Assembly: GCF_022668875.1 (NCBI RefSeq)
Contig: NZ_JAKGCR010000005.1
Location: 186,001 to 250,000, forward strand
Direction of reading: 5' to 3'
From: Domibacillus sp. PGB-M46
GTDB lineage: Bacteria; Bacillota; Bacilli; Bacillales; Domibacillaceae
Length of the DNA: 64,000 nt
Shown: positions 47,880-57,302 of the stretch, piece by piece
How the letters are laid out: every line of letters begins with the position of its first letter
How positions within the stretch are numbered: the stretch's first letter is position 1
Position numbers and translations under genes: made by a program
Notes under the pieces: model-generated
The model's input: only the letters and a program-made list of their open reading frames with translations
Told to the model about the DNA's origin: nothing
The model's database searches: none

Positions 47880-48404
47880 GTGCTGAAATTATTTTTGCCG
47901 AATGAGCAGGTAAGAAGTGTGCTTGAAATCCAGCCAGAGCGCTTGAAACAAAAAGGAATTAAAGCGATCATAACCGATCTTGATAATACACTCGTTGCCT
48001 GGGACAGACCAGATGCAACACCCGAGCTTTTAATTTGGTTTCAAAAAATGCGGGAAGCGGGCATTAAAGTACTGATTGTATCAAACAATAACCAAAAGCG
48101 GGTCAGCACGTTTTCAACGCCGCTTGATCTGCCGTTTATTTTTGAAGCGAGAAAGCCGATGGGGCGTGCTTTCAGAAAAGCCATCAAGCTTTTAAGCGTA
48201 CGAAAAGAAGAAACTGTCGTAATCGGGGACCAGCTGCTGACAGATGTATTTGGCGGAAACCGAAGCGGGATTTATACAATTTTGGTCATTCCCATTGCAG
48301 CGACCGATGGATTTTGGACGCGCATTAATCGGAAAATAGAAAGAAGACTCATGACTTTTTTCCAGCGTAAAGGAATGATTCAATGGGAGGAACGAAATCA
48401 ATGA
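47880..48404 (+). CDS. yqeG: HAD-family phosphatase YqeG
   Basis: This 174-aa HAD-superfamily III phosphatase has motif I ITDLDNTLVAWDRP (Asp nucleophile near residue 34), motif II VSNNN, and motifs III/IV in KPMGRAF and GDQLLTDVFGGNR. GTG 47880 gives the family start M-L-K and follows GAGGTG. It leads the yqeG-yqeH-aroE operon and overlaps yqeH by four bases. The physiological substrate is not established to my knowledge. Confidence 0.93.
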   Translation: MLKLFLPNEQVRSVLEIQPERLKQKGIKAIITDLDNTLVAWDRPDATPELLIWFQKMREAGIKVLIVSNNNQKRVSTFSTPLDLPFIFEARKPMGRAFRKAIKLLSVRKEETVVIGDQLLTDVFGGNRSGIYTILVIPIAATDGFWTRINRKIERRLMTFFQRKGMIQWEERNQ

Positions 48405-49498
48405 ACGAAGTAATTACGTGTGATGGCTGTGGAGTCGTCATTCAAACAGGAGACCCGGCTGCGCTTGGTTACGCACCGGCTGCTGCACTGGAGAAAGAAA
48501 CCGTTGTCTGCAAACGGTGCTTTCGCTTAAAGCATTATAATGAAGTACAGGACGTAGAACTGACCGACGATGACTTTTTAAAAATCTTGAACACAATCGG
48601 TGAGACAGATTCATTAATCGTTAAAATCGTGGATATCTTCGATTTTAATGGAAGCTGGCTTCCGGGCTTGCACCGCTTTGCCGGTAAAAACCCCGTCCTG
48701 CTTATCGGGAATAAATCGGATTTGCTGCCGAAATCCGTGAAAAAGGAACGGGTTATTCATTGGATGCGCCACGAAGCAAGCCAGCTTGGGTTAAAACCGA
48801 TTGATGTACTTTTAACAAGTGCTTCAGAAGGAAAAGCGATCCGCGATGCGGCGGATGCCATCGAGCATTATCGGAACGGAAAAGATGTGTACGTAGTCGG
48901 CTGTACAAATGTCGGAAAGTCTACATTTATTAACCGAATCATTCAGGAAATTACAGGAGAAGGAGATATTATTACGACGTCTCATTTCCCGGGTACGACA
49001 TTGGATATGATTGAAATTCCACTTTCTGACGGCCATGCGCTTGTAGACACGCCGGGAATTATCAATCGTCATCAAATGGCGCACTTTGTTGATAAAGAAA
49101 ACTTAAAGTTTTTACTGCCAAAAAAAGAAATTAAACCAAAAGTTTTTCAGTTGAATGAAGAGCAAACACTATTTTTTGGCGGATTAGCCCGCTTTGACTA
49201 TCTTTCAGGCGGCCGGCGCTCTTTTATATGCCATCTTTCTAATGAAATCGACATTCACCGTACGAAGCTCGAAAAAGCAGATGCTTTGTACGAAAACCAT
49301 GCCGGGGAGCTGCTGAAGCCAGCGGGGCATGGCGGAGCGCCGCTTGATCTTGTTCGTCAGGAATGGACAATTCAAGAAGCGAAAACAGACATTGTTTTCT
49401 CAGGGCTCGGCTGGATTACCGTTAACGAGCCAGGTGCAAAAGTAGCAGCTTACGTACCAAAAGGGGCTGCTGTAACATTGCGCAAGTCGTTAATTTAA
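48401..49498 (+). CDS. yqeH: Ribosome biogenesis GTPase YqeH
   Basis: YqeH (365 aa) is a circularly permuted GTPase needed for 30S assembly. An N-terminal zinc finger (CDGCG and CKRCF) precedes the permuted G motifs: G4 GNKSDL near 113, G5 TSASEG, then G1 GCTNVGKST near 170, G2 and G3 DTPGI near 216. A C-terminal RNA-binding domain follows. ATG 48401 has GGGAGGA upstream and overlaps the yqeG stop. Confidence 0.96.
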   Translation: MNEVITCDGCGVVIQTGDPAALGYAPAAALEKETVVCKRCFRLKHYNEVQDVELTDDDFLKILNTIGETDSLIVKIVDIFDFNGSWLPGLHRFAGKNPVLLIGNKSDLLPKSVKKERVIHWMRHEASQLGLKPIDVLLTSASEGKAIRDAADAIEHYRNGKDVYVVGCTNVGKSTFINRIIQEITGEGDIITTSHFPGTTLDMIEIPLSDGHALVDTPGIINRHQMAHFVDKENLKFLLPKKEIKPKVFQLNEEQTLFFGGLARFDYLSGGRRSFICHLSNEIDIHRTKLEKADALYENHAGELLKPAGHGGAPLDLVRQEWTIQEAKTDIVFSGLGWITVNEPGAKVAAYVPKGAAVTLRKSLI

Positions 49499-49515
49499 AA
49501 AGTGGGGGTTGTCGC

Positions 49516-50358
49516 GTGAAAAAGCTATACGGGGTTATAGGCGATCCAATTGGCCATTCTATGTCGCCTGATATGCATAACGATGCGTTTGGGGCGCTTC
49601 ATATGGAAGCATACTATCACCCTTTTCATATTAAAAGTGAAGAGCTGAAAACAGCGGTCGCAGGAATGAAGGCCATTGGCCTTTCGGGCTTTAACGTCAC
49701 TGTACCTCATAAAACAGCCATTATGCCGCTATTAGATGAAATAGATCCGCTTGCTGAAGCGATCGGTGCAGTAAACACAGTTGTGCGAGATGGGAACCGC
49801 TTCATTGGGTATAATACAGATGGAGAAGGGTTTGTACGCGGGCTGAATGAGGAATATGGAAGCTCCGTACTCGATAAAAAGATCATGATTATTGGAGCGG
49901 GCGGCGCAGCAAGAGCAATTTACTATACGCTTGGCCAGCAGGGAGCCGAACGGGTAGACATTGCCAATCGAACACCGGCAAAAGCCGAGGAGCTGAAAAA
50001 CCGGTGTCCGTATCCCGTTAAAACGGCTCTTTTATCTCTTGAGCAGGCGGAAGAGCAGCTCGGTGATTATGATATTATCATTCAAACAACATCCATTGGC
50101 ATGTCGCCGAAAGTAAGTGAAACACCTATTTATGTAAAGAATATCCGTCCAGATGCGTTTGTATCGGATATCATTTACAATCCAGCGGAAACAATGATCA
50201 TGAAAGAAGCTAAAAAGCAGGGCGCACGTGTGCAAAACGGTTTGAAAATGTTTGCTTATCAGGGTGCGCTTGCTTTTGAAAAATGGACAGGCATCCTGCC
50301 TGACACGAAACGTATGCAAAAAATAGTACAGAATAAACTTGGAGGAACATCATGCTGA
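49516..50358 (+). CDS. aroE: Shikimate dehydrogenase
   Basis: AroE (280 aa) reduces 3-dehydroshikimate with NADPH in the aromatic pathway. It has the shikimate-binding IGDPIGHSMSPDMHN at the start, FNVTVPHKTAIMPLLDE near 60, and the NADP-binding IIGAGGAARAI near 130. The start is GTG 49516. It overlaps yhbY by seven bases. Confidence 0.96.
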   Translation: MKKLYGVIGDPIGHSMSPDMHNDAFGALHMEAYYHPFHIKSEELKTAVAGMKAIGLSGFNVTVPHKTAIMPLLDEIDPLAEAIGAVNTVVRDGNRFIGYNTDGEGFVRGLNEEYGSSVLDKKIMIIGAGGAARAIYYTLGQQGAERVDIANRTPAKAEELKNRCPYPVKTALLSLEQAEEQLGDYDIIIQTTSIGMSPKVSETPIYVKNIRPDAFVSDIIYNPAETMIMKEAKKQGARVQNGLKMFAYQGALAFEKWTGILPDTKRMQKIVQNKLGGTSC

Positions 50359-50645
50359 CAGGAAAACAAAAACGATTTTTACGAGCAGAGGCTCATCATC
50401 TAGACCCAATTTTTCAAGTAGGTAAAGGGGGCGTTAATGAAAACATGACAACGCAAATTGCCGAAGCACTTGAAGTGCGCGAGTTAATCAAGGTGAGTAT
50501 TTTGCAAAACAATGAAGATGATAAACATGAGGTGGCAGAAGCACTGGCCAAGGGTGCAAAAGCAGAGCTTGTTCAGTTGATCGGCCACACAGTGGTATTA
50601 TATAAAGAATCAAAAGAAAACAAAAAAATTGTTCTGCCGCGATGA
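50352..50645 (+). CDS. yhbY: YhbY-like ribosome assembly RNA-binding protein
   Basis: This 97-aa CRM-domain protein (YqeI) opens MLTGKQKRFLRAEAHHLDPIFQVGKGG and has LEVRELIKVSILQN and the loop near residue 75. CRM proteins bind pre-50S particles. It is in the aroE-nadD run and overlaps both neighbours by a few bases, implying tight coupling. Confidence 0.93.
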   Translation: MLTGKQKRFLRAEAHHLDPIFQVGKGGVNENMTTQIAEALEVRELIKVSILQNNEDDKHEVAEALAKGAKAELVQLIGHTVVLYKESKENKKIVLPR

Positions 50646-51211
50646 AAAAAGTGGGTATTTTAGGCGGAACGTTTAACCCGCCGCATGTTGGGCATTTAAT
50701 TGCAGCCAATGAGGCTCTGCATGCGCTCGACCTAGATGAAATCCGTTTTATGCCCAACTCACTTCCGCCGCATAAAAAGCTTGCTGGTCATGTGGAGGAC
50801 GAACACCGTCTCCGTATGACAGAGCTTGCCATTGAAGGGAATGACGGCTTTCGGGTTGAAACGGTTGAAATCCAGCGTGCAGGGGTATCGTATACGATTG
50901 ATACAATGCGGGAATTGATAAAGCGAGAACCTGAAACATCATTTTATTTTATAATTGGTGCGGACATGATTGAATATTTACCGAAATGGCGTGACATTGA
51001 TGAATTAAGCCGGCTTGTCACCTTTGTCGGAGTCAAGCGGCCGGGCTATTCAACAGAAACGCCTTACCCGGTGCTATTAATTGATACGCCCGAAATTCAT
51101 TTGTCATCAACGGTTCTCCGGGAAAAAGCAGCGTCAAACAAAACGCTTCATTATCTTATGCCGGAAACGGTTATTCGGTATATAAAGGAGAACGGCTTAT
51201 ATGGAGCGTAG
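50642..51211 (+). CDS. nadD: Nicotinate-nucleotide adenylyltransferase
   Basis: NadD (189 aa) makes nicotinate adenine dinucleotide in NAD synthesis. It has the nucleotidyltransferase motif GGTFNPPHVGHLIAA (about residues 8-22), PNSLPPHK near 40 and the C-terminal HLSSTVLREK near 155, which is the ISSTxxR motif. It overlaps yhbY and yqeK. Confidence 0.97.
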   Translation: MKKVGILGGTFNPPHVGHLIAANEALHALDLDEIRFMPNSLPPHKKLAGHVEDEHRLRMTELAIEGNDGFRVETVEIQRAGVSYTIDTMRELIKREPETSFYFIIGADMIEYLPKWRDIDELSRLVTFVGVKRPGYSTETPYPVLLIDTPEIHLSSTVLREKAASNKTLHYLMPETVIRYIKENGLYGA

Positions 51212-51770
51212 CAGAGCACTGGAGATTGTTGAAAAACAATTAACGGAAAAGCGGTACACGCATACTCTAGGGGTATCAGAAGCAGCTGTCGAGCTGGCAG
51301 GCCGCTACGGAGCAGATATCTACAAAGCGGAGCTGGCCGCTATTTTCCACGATTATGCAAAGTTTCGTCCGAAAGAAGAGATGAAGCAGATTTTAATAGA
51401 CGAGAGAGAAGACGAGCGGCTTCTTGCATTTCACCACGAGCTTTGGCATGCGCCGGCGGGGGCTGTACTGGTGCGCAGAGAAGCAGGAATTGAAGACGAA
51501 GACATACTCTCTGCTATCCGCTGGCATACAACCGGGAAGCCTGGCATGACCTTGCTTGAAAAAATCATCTACCTGGCAGATTATATTGAGCCGGGAAGGG
51601 CATTTCCAGGTGTCGAGGAAGTACGGGCGATTGCAAAGCAGAGTTTGAATGCGGCTGTTTTGGCGGCTGTAAAAAATTCAATTCTCTTTTTAATGAGTAA
51701 AAAACAGCCGGTTTTCCCGGTTACGATGGATACGTATAATGATCTTATTCAGAATGGAGACGATGTTTAA
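51201..51770 (+). CDS. yqeK: HD-domain hydrolase YqeK
   Basis: This 189-aa HD-family phosphohydrolase resembles YqeK, which hydrolyses diadenosine tetraphosphate symmetrically. Metal-binding residues are in YTHTLGVSEAAV, FHDYAKF (near residue 50), FHHELWHAPAG and IRWHTTG. It overlaps nadD by 11 bases and its stop abuts rsfS. Confidence 0.93.
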   Translation: MERSRALEIVEKQLTEKRYTHTLGVSEAAVELAGRYGADIYKAELAAIFHDYAKFRPKEEMKQILIDEREDERLLAFHHELWHAPAGAVLVRREAGIEDEDILSAIRWHTTGKPGMTLLEKIIYLADYIEPGRAFPGVEEVRAIAKQSLNAAVLAAVKNSILFLMSKKQPVFPVTMDTYNDLIQNGDDV

Positions 51771-52121
51771 TTGACAGAACAACAGCAATTACTGCAAGCA
51801 GTAACAAAAGCAGCAGATGATAAGCGGGCAGAAAATATTACAGCCCTTAATATGGAAGGTATTTCACCGGTCGCTGATTACTTCGTGATCTGCCATGGGA
51901 ATTCAGATAAGCAAGTACAGGCAATTGCCCGTGAAGTAAAAGAGAAAGCAGAAGAACTTGGCTTTGATATTCGCCGGATGGAAGGGTTTGACGAAGCACG
52001 CTGGGTATTGATCGATATCGGCGATGTAGTCGTTCACGTTTTTCATCGTGAGGAACGGGTTTACTACAATCTTGAACGTCTATGGGGCGATGCGCCGCAC
52101 GTTGATGTGCTGATGTCATGA
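51771..52121 (+). CDS. rsfS: Ribosome silencing factor RsfS
   Basis: RsfS (116 aa, YqeL) binds L14 and blocks subunit joining when nutrients are poor. Core motifs are ISPVADYFVICHGNSDKQVQAIA, FDEARWVLIDIGDVVVHVFHREER and the YNLERLWGDA end (quoted in part). The start is TTG directly after the yqeK stop; no ATG is available. It overlaps yqeM by four bases. Confidence 0.95.
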   Translation: MTEQQQLLQAVTKAADDKRAENITALNMEGISPVADYFVICHGNSDKQVQAIAREVKEKAEELGFDIRRMEGFDEARWVLIDIGDVVVHVFHREERVYYNLERLWGDAPHVDVLMS

Positions 52122-52849
52122 GTTATAACCGGTTTGCTTCGGTGTACGATGCGCTTATGCAGGATGCACCGTACGATGAATGGGAAGCATATTTGCAAAG
52201 AGAAGTAAAAGGGGGATCCCTGCTTGATATCGGCTGCGGAACAGGAGAACTGGCCGTTCGTTTTGCCCGGGCCGGCTTTCAAGTAACAGGGATTGACCTT
52301 TCCGTTGATATGCTTGCCATTGCCCGCGAAAAAGCGGAAGCAAATGGAATGAACATCCCGCTATTCCAGCAGGATATGCGTGAGCTTGATGGGATTGGTC
52401 AATTTGACACAGCTGTTATTTTTTGCGACTCGCTTAACTATTTACAGTCAGAAGAAGATGTGAAGCAAACGTTTCAATCGGTGTTCAGCCACTTAAAAGA
52501 AGACGGTTTGTTTCTATTTGATGTCCATTCCTCTTTTAAAATGAATCATGTTTTTGTAGAGCAGACGTTTGCGGATGCCGCCGAAGATGTTTCATTTATA
52601 TGGAATGCATTTCCGGGAGAACATCTGGACAGTGTGGAACATGAATTAACGTTCTTCGTTCAAACAGAGAACGGCGAATATGAACGATTTGATGAATTGC
52701 ACTATCAGCGCACTTTTGAGCCTAAAGCATATGCCCAATGGCTTAAAGAAGCGGGCTTCTATGTTGAAGCGATCACAGCCGATTTTACAAATGGTGCCCC
52801 AGCACCAGAATCAGAACGGATCTTTATCAAAGCAAGAAAGAGCAGCTGA
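52118..52849 (+). CDS. yqeM: Class I SAM-dependent methyltransferase YqeM
   Basis: This 243-aa methyltransferase has motif I LLDIGCGTGELAVRFA (about residues 35-50), motif II-like VTGIDLSVDML and FCDSLNYL near 107. It closes the yqeG-yqeM operon at a palindromic terminator. The substrate is unknown to me; co-expression with ribosome factors suggests, but does not prove, a translation-related target. Confidence 0.9.
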   Translation: MSYNRFASVYDALMQDAPYDEWEAYLQREVKGGSLLDIGCGTGELAVRFARAGFQVTGIDLSVDMLAIAREKAEANGMNIPLFQQDMRELDGIGQFDTAVIFCDSLNYLQSEEDVKQTFQSVFSHLKEDGLFLFDVHSSFKMNHVFVEQTFADAAEDVSFIWNAFPGEHLDSVEHELTFFVQTENGEYERFDELHYQRTFEPKAYAQWLKEAGFYVEAITADFTNGAPAPESERIFIKARKSS

Positions 52850-52867
52850 TCAGCTGCTCTTTTTTTG
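52837..52867. terminator. Bidirectional terminator between yqeM and comER
   Basis: AAAGAGCAGCTG and CAGCTGCTCTTT form a near-perfect palindrome centred on TGATCA, with a T-run to the right. Confidence 0.92.
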
Positions 52868-52913
52868 TTAAGATTTTGTAAAGAAGAAAGGAAAACGAGA
52901 AGGAGTGCCGAAT

Positions 52914-53741
52914 TTAGTCAATAATGCCAAACGCGGCAGATGCCTCTTTTCTGTCTTCTGCAGCTTTTTGCTGTGTCATTCTGCAAAGCGATGCAAACAA
53001 TTCTCCCGCCTCCGATTCAATAACCGTAAGGCCTCTTCCTGTTACGCCGCCTTTTGCAGCGGTGCGTTCCGTCAGCATCTCCAATGTCCAATCCTTTTGT
53101 TTCAGCAATTCTCCCAAGCCAATCATCATATGGAACGCCAGCGTTTCTGCCTGGCTTTTGGTTAATCCGTATGTGACGGCTTCATCTGCATACATGACAG
53201 CCATTTTGGAAAAGAAAGCGGGTCCGCATCCAGTTAAATCTGAGGCAGCCCGGATAATATTATCATCTGTTTCAAGCGCAACGCTGGCAATCTGATTGAG
53301 CAGGCCTGTTACTTTTTGCTGCCAGTCGTTGTCACAGGAATCCCCAAAAGAGTATAAAATACCGCCAGAAGCCACTGTATTGGTGACAGAGGGGATCACT
53401 TTTCCGCAGGAGCAGGAAATAATCGATTCCATTTGCTTCGTTGAAACCGCACTTGCAGTAGCCAGCACACAATGATCCTGCGTTAAATAGGGTGCGATTG
53501 ATTCAAGAAGAGGCTTTAGATCGGGCTGCCGGACGCATACAAAAATCAACTGGGTTTTTTTAACAAGCTCTTTAGTGGTTTGGCACACATGTATCCCGGG
53601 AAACGAGGCTTTTAAATGCACGGCTTTTTCCCGTGTACGATTGTGCAGGACAATATTTTCCGGCTCAGCAGCAGCAGCAAACATGAGCGCTTCTGTTAAA
53701 ACGGTGCCAATGCTTCCTGTACCAATTATCCCAATGTTCAT
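52914..53741 (-). CDS. comER: ComER, pyrroline-5-carboxylate reductase family
   Basis: ComER (275 aa) is a P5C-reductase-like protein encoded opposite the comE operon. It has the dinucleotide motif GIIGTGSIGTVL at the start, FVCVRQPDL near 70 and the dimerisation domain with DLTGCGPAFF and KGGVTGRGLTVIE. ATG 53741 with AAAGGGTG 7 bases upstream is preferred over GTG 53753. In B. subtilis it is not needed for transformation but influences sporulation and biofilm timing. The proline-reductase activity is unproven. Confidence 0.9.
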   Translation of the reverse strand: MNIGIIGTGSIGTVLTEALMFAAAAEPENIVLHNRTREKAVHLKASFPGIHVCQTTKELVKKTQLIFVCVRQPDLKPLLESIAPYLTQDHCVLATASAVSTKQMESIISCSCGKVIPSVTNTVASGGILYSFGDSCDNDWQQKVTGLLNQIASVALETDDNIIRAASDLTGCGPAFFSKMAVMYADEAVTYGLTKSQAETLAFHMMIGLGELLKQKDWTLEMLTERTAAKGGVTGRGLTVIESEAGELFASLCRMTQQKAAEDRKEASAAFGIID

Positions 53742-53827
53742 GCTTGCATTCACCCTTTCCTATTCATCTAAACACTGTATGCATGTTATTTGTAAATATG
53801 ACTGTAAATGAAAGGAGAAGAGAAGAA

Positions 53828-54469
53828 ATGAACAAACAAGAAGTGCTTAAAAAATACAAAGTTCCAGCAGCTGCAGGAGCTGTTTTAGCCGCCGTCTGGC
53901 TTTACGGTTTAACAAAAGAAGAGCCACAAGCTTTGCCTCCGGAGCCGGCTCTTTTAGAAGCACCTAAAAACGAACCGGCTGCCAAGGAAGCAGATCCAGC
54001 GCAAGATCAGCCTAGTGAAGTAGCCATTGATGTGAAAGGGGCCGTTTCAATGCCGGGCATTTACGTGTTGTCAAATGATCAGCGGGTGAATGATGCAATC
54101 AATAAAGCGGGCGGACTTACCGAAAAAGCAGATGCGGCTGCCATTAATTTAGCACAAAAAGTACAGGATGAAATGGTCATCTATGTGCCGGCAGAGGGGG
54201 AGGAAATGCCGGACGTACAGCAGGCATCTGCATCACCTTCAGCTGCAGCCGGCAGTGATGAGGCTGCCGAGTCTGCTGTGATCAATATCAACACAGCAGA
54301 CTCGGCATTATTGCAGGAGCTTCCGGGTGTTGGTGAGTCGAAAGCCCAGGCGATTATTGATTTCCGGGAAACGGAAGGAGCTTTTACAGCAGTAGAGGAT
54401 TTGAAAAACGTGGCAGGGATTGGTGATAAAATATTTGAAAAGCTGGCTCCTCTTGTCACTATTCAGTAA
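53828..54469 (+). CDS. comEA: Competence DNA receptor ComEA
   Basis: ComEA (213 aa) binds double-stranded DNA outside the membrane during transformation. An N-terminal membrane anchor (about residues 10-28) leads to a proline/acidic linker, an SLBB domain (VDVKGAVSMPGIYVL near 65-140) and C-terminal tandem helix-hairpin-helix motifs (LLQELPGVGESKAQAIIDFR and LKNVAGIGDKIFEKL). AAAGGAGAAGAG precedes ATG 53828. First gene of the comE cluster. Confidence 0.96.
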   Translation: MNKQEVLKKYKVPAAAGAVLAAVWLYGLTKEEPQALPPEPALLEAPKNEPAAKEADPAQDQPSEVAIDVKGAVSMPGIYVLSNDQRVNDAINKAGGLTEKADAAAINLAQKVQDEMVIYVPAEGEEMPDVQQASASPSAAAGSDEAAESAVININTADSALLQELPGVGESKAQAIIDFRETEGAFTAVEDLKNVAGIGDKIFEKLAPLVTIQ

Positions 54470-54555
54470 AGGGTTTGACGGATGGAAGGACCTCTCGATA
54501 AACTGAAAGAATAAACCGGCCGCAGACCGGAAGAAACAGAAAAGAGGTTTTGAGA

Positions 54556-54972
54556 ATGGAACGAAAAAGCTGGGATGATTATTTTTTGAATATTGCGGAG
54601 GTGGTGGCTACCCGTTCAACCTGCAATCGGCTTCATGTTGGCTGTGTGATTGTAAAAGACAAGCATATTGTGTCTACGGGATATAACGGTTCTATTCATG
54701 GGCATGAACATTGCCAGGACGCAGGCTGCTTACTATCGGATCAAGGCCGCTGTATCCGGTGTCTGCATGCAGAATTAAATGCAGTGCTTCATGCAGAGCG
54801 TGATAAGTTAAAAGGGGCATCTGCTTACGTTACCCACGAGCCATGTGAAAACTGTGCAAAAACGCTTGCCCAGGCCGGTGTAGCGCGGATTATCTATCGT
54901 AACGCCTATCCAAACAAATGGAACAGCCACTTTTTAAAAGATATTGAGGTCATCCACGTCCCCGCTGAATAA
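54556..54972 (+). CDS. comEB: dCMP deaminase ComEB
   Basis: ComEB (138 aa) is a zinc deaminase converting dCMP to dUMP. The zinc site is CLHAELNAVLHA (His/Glu near residue 73) plus PCENCAKTLAQ. The N-terminal SWDDYFLNIAEVVATRSTC is typical. ATG 54556 follows AGAGGT. The 86-bp gap before it holds a possible promoter (TTGACG 54475-54480, 18-bp spacer, TAAACT 54499-54504), so it may be expressed outside competence. Confidence 0.95.
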   Translation: MERKSWDDYFLNIAEVVATRSTCNRLHVGCVIVKDKHIVSTGYNGSIHGHEHCQDAGCLLSDQGRCIRCLHAELNAVLHAERDKLKGASAYVTHEPCENCAKTLAQAGVARIIYRNAYPNKWNSHFLKDIEVIHVPAE

Positions 54973-54985
54973 AGGATGGTGATGT

Positions 54986-57265
54986 ATGCCGCTTCTTCAA
55001 ATGAGCATGGCAGCCCTTGCAGCCATTTTATTCGCAGTGCATGCGCCATGGCAGGCTGCTTTGCTGGCTGCTGCGATAGGAGGATTATTATGTTGGAATG
55101 TGGACCGGCGTACACGCTTTTGGATGATCGGGACATTTATGCTGTTTTTGAGCGTGGTGCCCATTCAGCAAGAGCGCAGCCAGTCTGCTTTTACTGGAAA
55201 AGAAACAAAATGGATCGTTTCATTTACAGACGATATCCAAATCGAAGGGGACAGGTTAAGAGCAGGTGTAGAAGAAACACAATTTCATGAAAAACTCAGC
55301 TTGGTCTACCGAATGAACTCGAAAGAAGAAAAAGAGCTTTTACAAGAGGGGCTCACTCCAGGATTAACCTGTCGGATTCAAGGGAAGGCATCTCTTCCGA
55401 ACGAAGCCAGAAATCCAGGTGAATTCGACTACCGGACCTATTTAGCCGCGAGCGGAACCTTCTTTGTTCTCACACCTGAACACATTTCTCTCGATCAGTG
55501 TGTGTTAAACCAGTCACTTCGTTATGTACCTGCTGCCTGGCGGATGGCCGCCATTAAGCGTATTCAAGAGCGTTTTCCAGCACCCTTTGCCCATACAGCG
55601 GCTGCGCTTCTGGTTGGCGACCGGTCATCCGGTCCCGAAGAAACAGAAGAAGACTACGAGCGGCTTGGCATCGTGCATATTCTGTCGATCTCAGGATTGC
55701 ATGTAACGCTTTTGACAGGACTGCTTTTTTATCTGCTGCTCCGTGCAGGAATGACACGTGAGCGGGCACGTCTGCTTTTATTAGCAGCGCTGCCCCTTTA
55801 TGCTCTGTTGGCGGGAGGGTCTCCGCCGGTTGTTCGCTCCTGTTTAATGACAGGTGCCATTTTGCTTGCTGCTTCTGACAGCAGAAAATTATCAGCTGCT
55901 GGAGCACTTGGAGCTGCTTTTTTAATCATGACCCTTTGGAACCCATTTTTGATCTTTCAAGCTGGTTTTCAGCTTTCCTTCCTCGTTACATTCGCCCTCG
56001 TTTTATCAACCGGCGTAATTTTAAAAAAAGCGCAGCATGCAATCGAGCTTTCTTTATTTGTTTCGGTTTTGTCTCAGCTTGCCGCCCTGCCGGTATTACT
56101 TTTCCATTTCGCAGAACTCTCCGTTATTTCACCGCTGGCCAACCTTCTTTTTGTCCCATTTTATTCATTTTTTATGATGCCGGCCGTTCTTCTTTTGTTT
56201 TGCTTGTCTTTTTTGGTGCCTATTTCTTTTTTCGCTTCATTTGTCAATGAATGTTTGATCAAAATGGATCAATTGGCCGCGCTGCTGGCGAATCTGCCAT
56301 TTGCGGTTCTTGTAACAGGACAGCCAGGCATGGATGCAGCTGCTCTTTTGACTGTCACTTCTCTCGCATCTCTTTTATTGTGGGAATTGAGAAAAAACAT
56401 GAAACTAAGCCTCGCGATATGCAGTTTTGCTCTGGCTGTTTTTGTCCTGGCCGGCCGTTTCTCCCCGGAAGGGAAAATCACCTTTTTAGATGTTGGGCAG
56501 GGAGACAGCATTTTGATTCAATTGCCCCGCAATGAAGGGAACTATTTAATTGATACAGGCGGGCAGGTGCCGTTTGAGCAGGAAGTCTGGAAGGAACGGA
56601 ATGGCGGGTTTTCAGTAGGGAAAGATACGGTCGTTCCTTTTTTGAAAAGAGAAGGGATCACCAAGCTGGATAAGCTGATTATCACCCACGCAGATTTTGA
56701 TCATGCCGGTGCAGCCGCAGAAGTGCTCCAATCTATTTCGGCAAAAGAAATCATTATTTCACCAGGATCAGGAGGAGAACCGGTCATAGCCGACATGATC
56801 AAAACCGGCCTGAAGATACGGGAAGGCGGAGAAGGGGAAAGCTGGAGGACAAAAAGCGCAGTTTTTCAGTTTTTAGCGCCGGATGACCGGGATTATGAAG
56901 GAAACAACGACTCGCTTGTGCTTTTTGCCAGAATCGGAGGGAAAACATGGCTGTTCACAGGTGATCTTGAAAAAGAGGGAGAAGCCGAATTGATCGAAAA
57001 GTACAGTTTCCATGCAGACTGGTTAAAAGTAGGCCATCACGGCAGCAAAACCTCTTCCTGGCCCTCGTTTATTCAAGCCCTTCAACCACAGTTTGCCGTG
57101 ATATCTGCCGGACTTAACAATCGTTATGGACATCCGCATAAAGAAGTGACCGATACGCTGGAAAAAGCAGGAGTCCGCATATACCGTACAGACAAACATG
57201 GTGCCATTACGTATATATTTAAAGGAGGGCATGGGAAAATCGAAACTGTACTCCCATTTCCATAA
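54986..57265 (+). CDS. comEC: Competence DNA channel protein ComEC
   Basis: ComEC (759 aa) forms the transmembrane channel for single-stranded DNA during transformation. It begins with membrane helices and a soluble OB-like domain (GLTCRIQGKASLPNEARNPGEFDY, in part). The competence membrane block follows (GIVHILSISGLHVTLLTGLL near 235; LLAGGSPPVVRSCLMTGAILL). The C-terminus is a metallo-beta-lactamase-like domain with FLDVGQGDSILIQLP, ITHADFDHAGA and VGHHGSKTSSWPSF. The length is normal. AAAGGATGGTGATG precedes ATG 54986. Confidence 0.96.
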   Translation: MPLLQMSMAALAAILFAVHAPWQAALLAAAIGGLLCWNVDRRTRFWMIGTFMLFLSVVPIQQERSQSAFTGKETKWIVSFTDDIQIEGDRLRAGVEETQFHEKLSLVYRMNSKEEKELLQEGLTPGLTCRIQGKASLPNEARNPGEFDYRTYLAASGTFFVLTPEHISLDQCVLNQSLRYVPAAWRMAAIKRIQERFPAPFAHTAAALLVGDRSSGPEETEEDYERLGIVHILSISGLHVTLLTGLLFYLLLRAGMTRERARLLLLAALPLYALLAGGSPPVVRSCLMTGAILLAASDSRKLSAAGALGAAFLIMTLWNPFLIFQAGFQLSFLVTFALVLSTGVILKKAQHAIELSLFVSVLSQLAALPVLLFHFAELSVISPLANLLFVPFYSFFMMPAVLLLFCLSFLVPISFFASFVNECLIKMDQLAALLANLPFAVLVTGQPGMDAAALLTVTSLASLLLWELRKNMKLSLAICSFALAVFVLAGRFSPEGKITFLDVGQGDSILIQLPRNEGNYLIDTGGQVPFEQEVWKERNGGFSVGKDTVVPFLKREGITKLDKLIITHADFDHAGAAAEVLQSISAKEIIISPGSGGEPVIADMIKTGLKIREGGEGESWRTKSAVFQFLAPDDRDYEGNNDSLVLFARIGGKTWLFTGDLEKEGEAELIEKYSFHADWLKVGHHGSKTSSWPSFIQALQPQFAVISAGLNNRYGHPHKEVTDTLEKAGVRIYRTDKHGAITYIFKGGHGKIETVLPFP

Positions 57266-57298
57266 AAAACCCCGCCCTATGAAAGGGCGGGGTTTTGG
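57266..57298. terminator. Bidirectional terminator between comEC and yqzM
   Basis: AAAACCCCGCCCT pairs with AGGGCGGGGTTTT around a 4-base loop, a very stable stem usable in both directions. Confidence 0.94.
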
Positions 57299-57302
57299 TG
57301 CA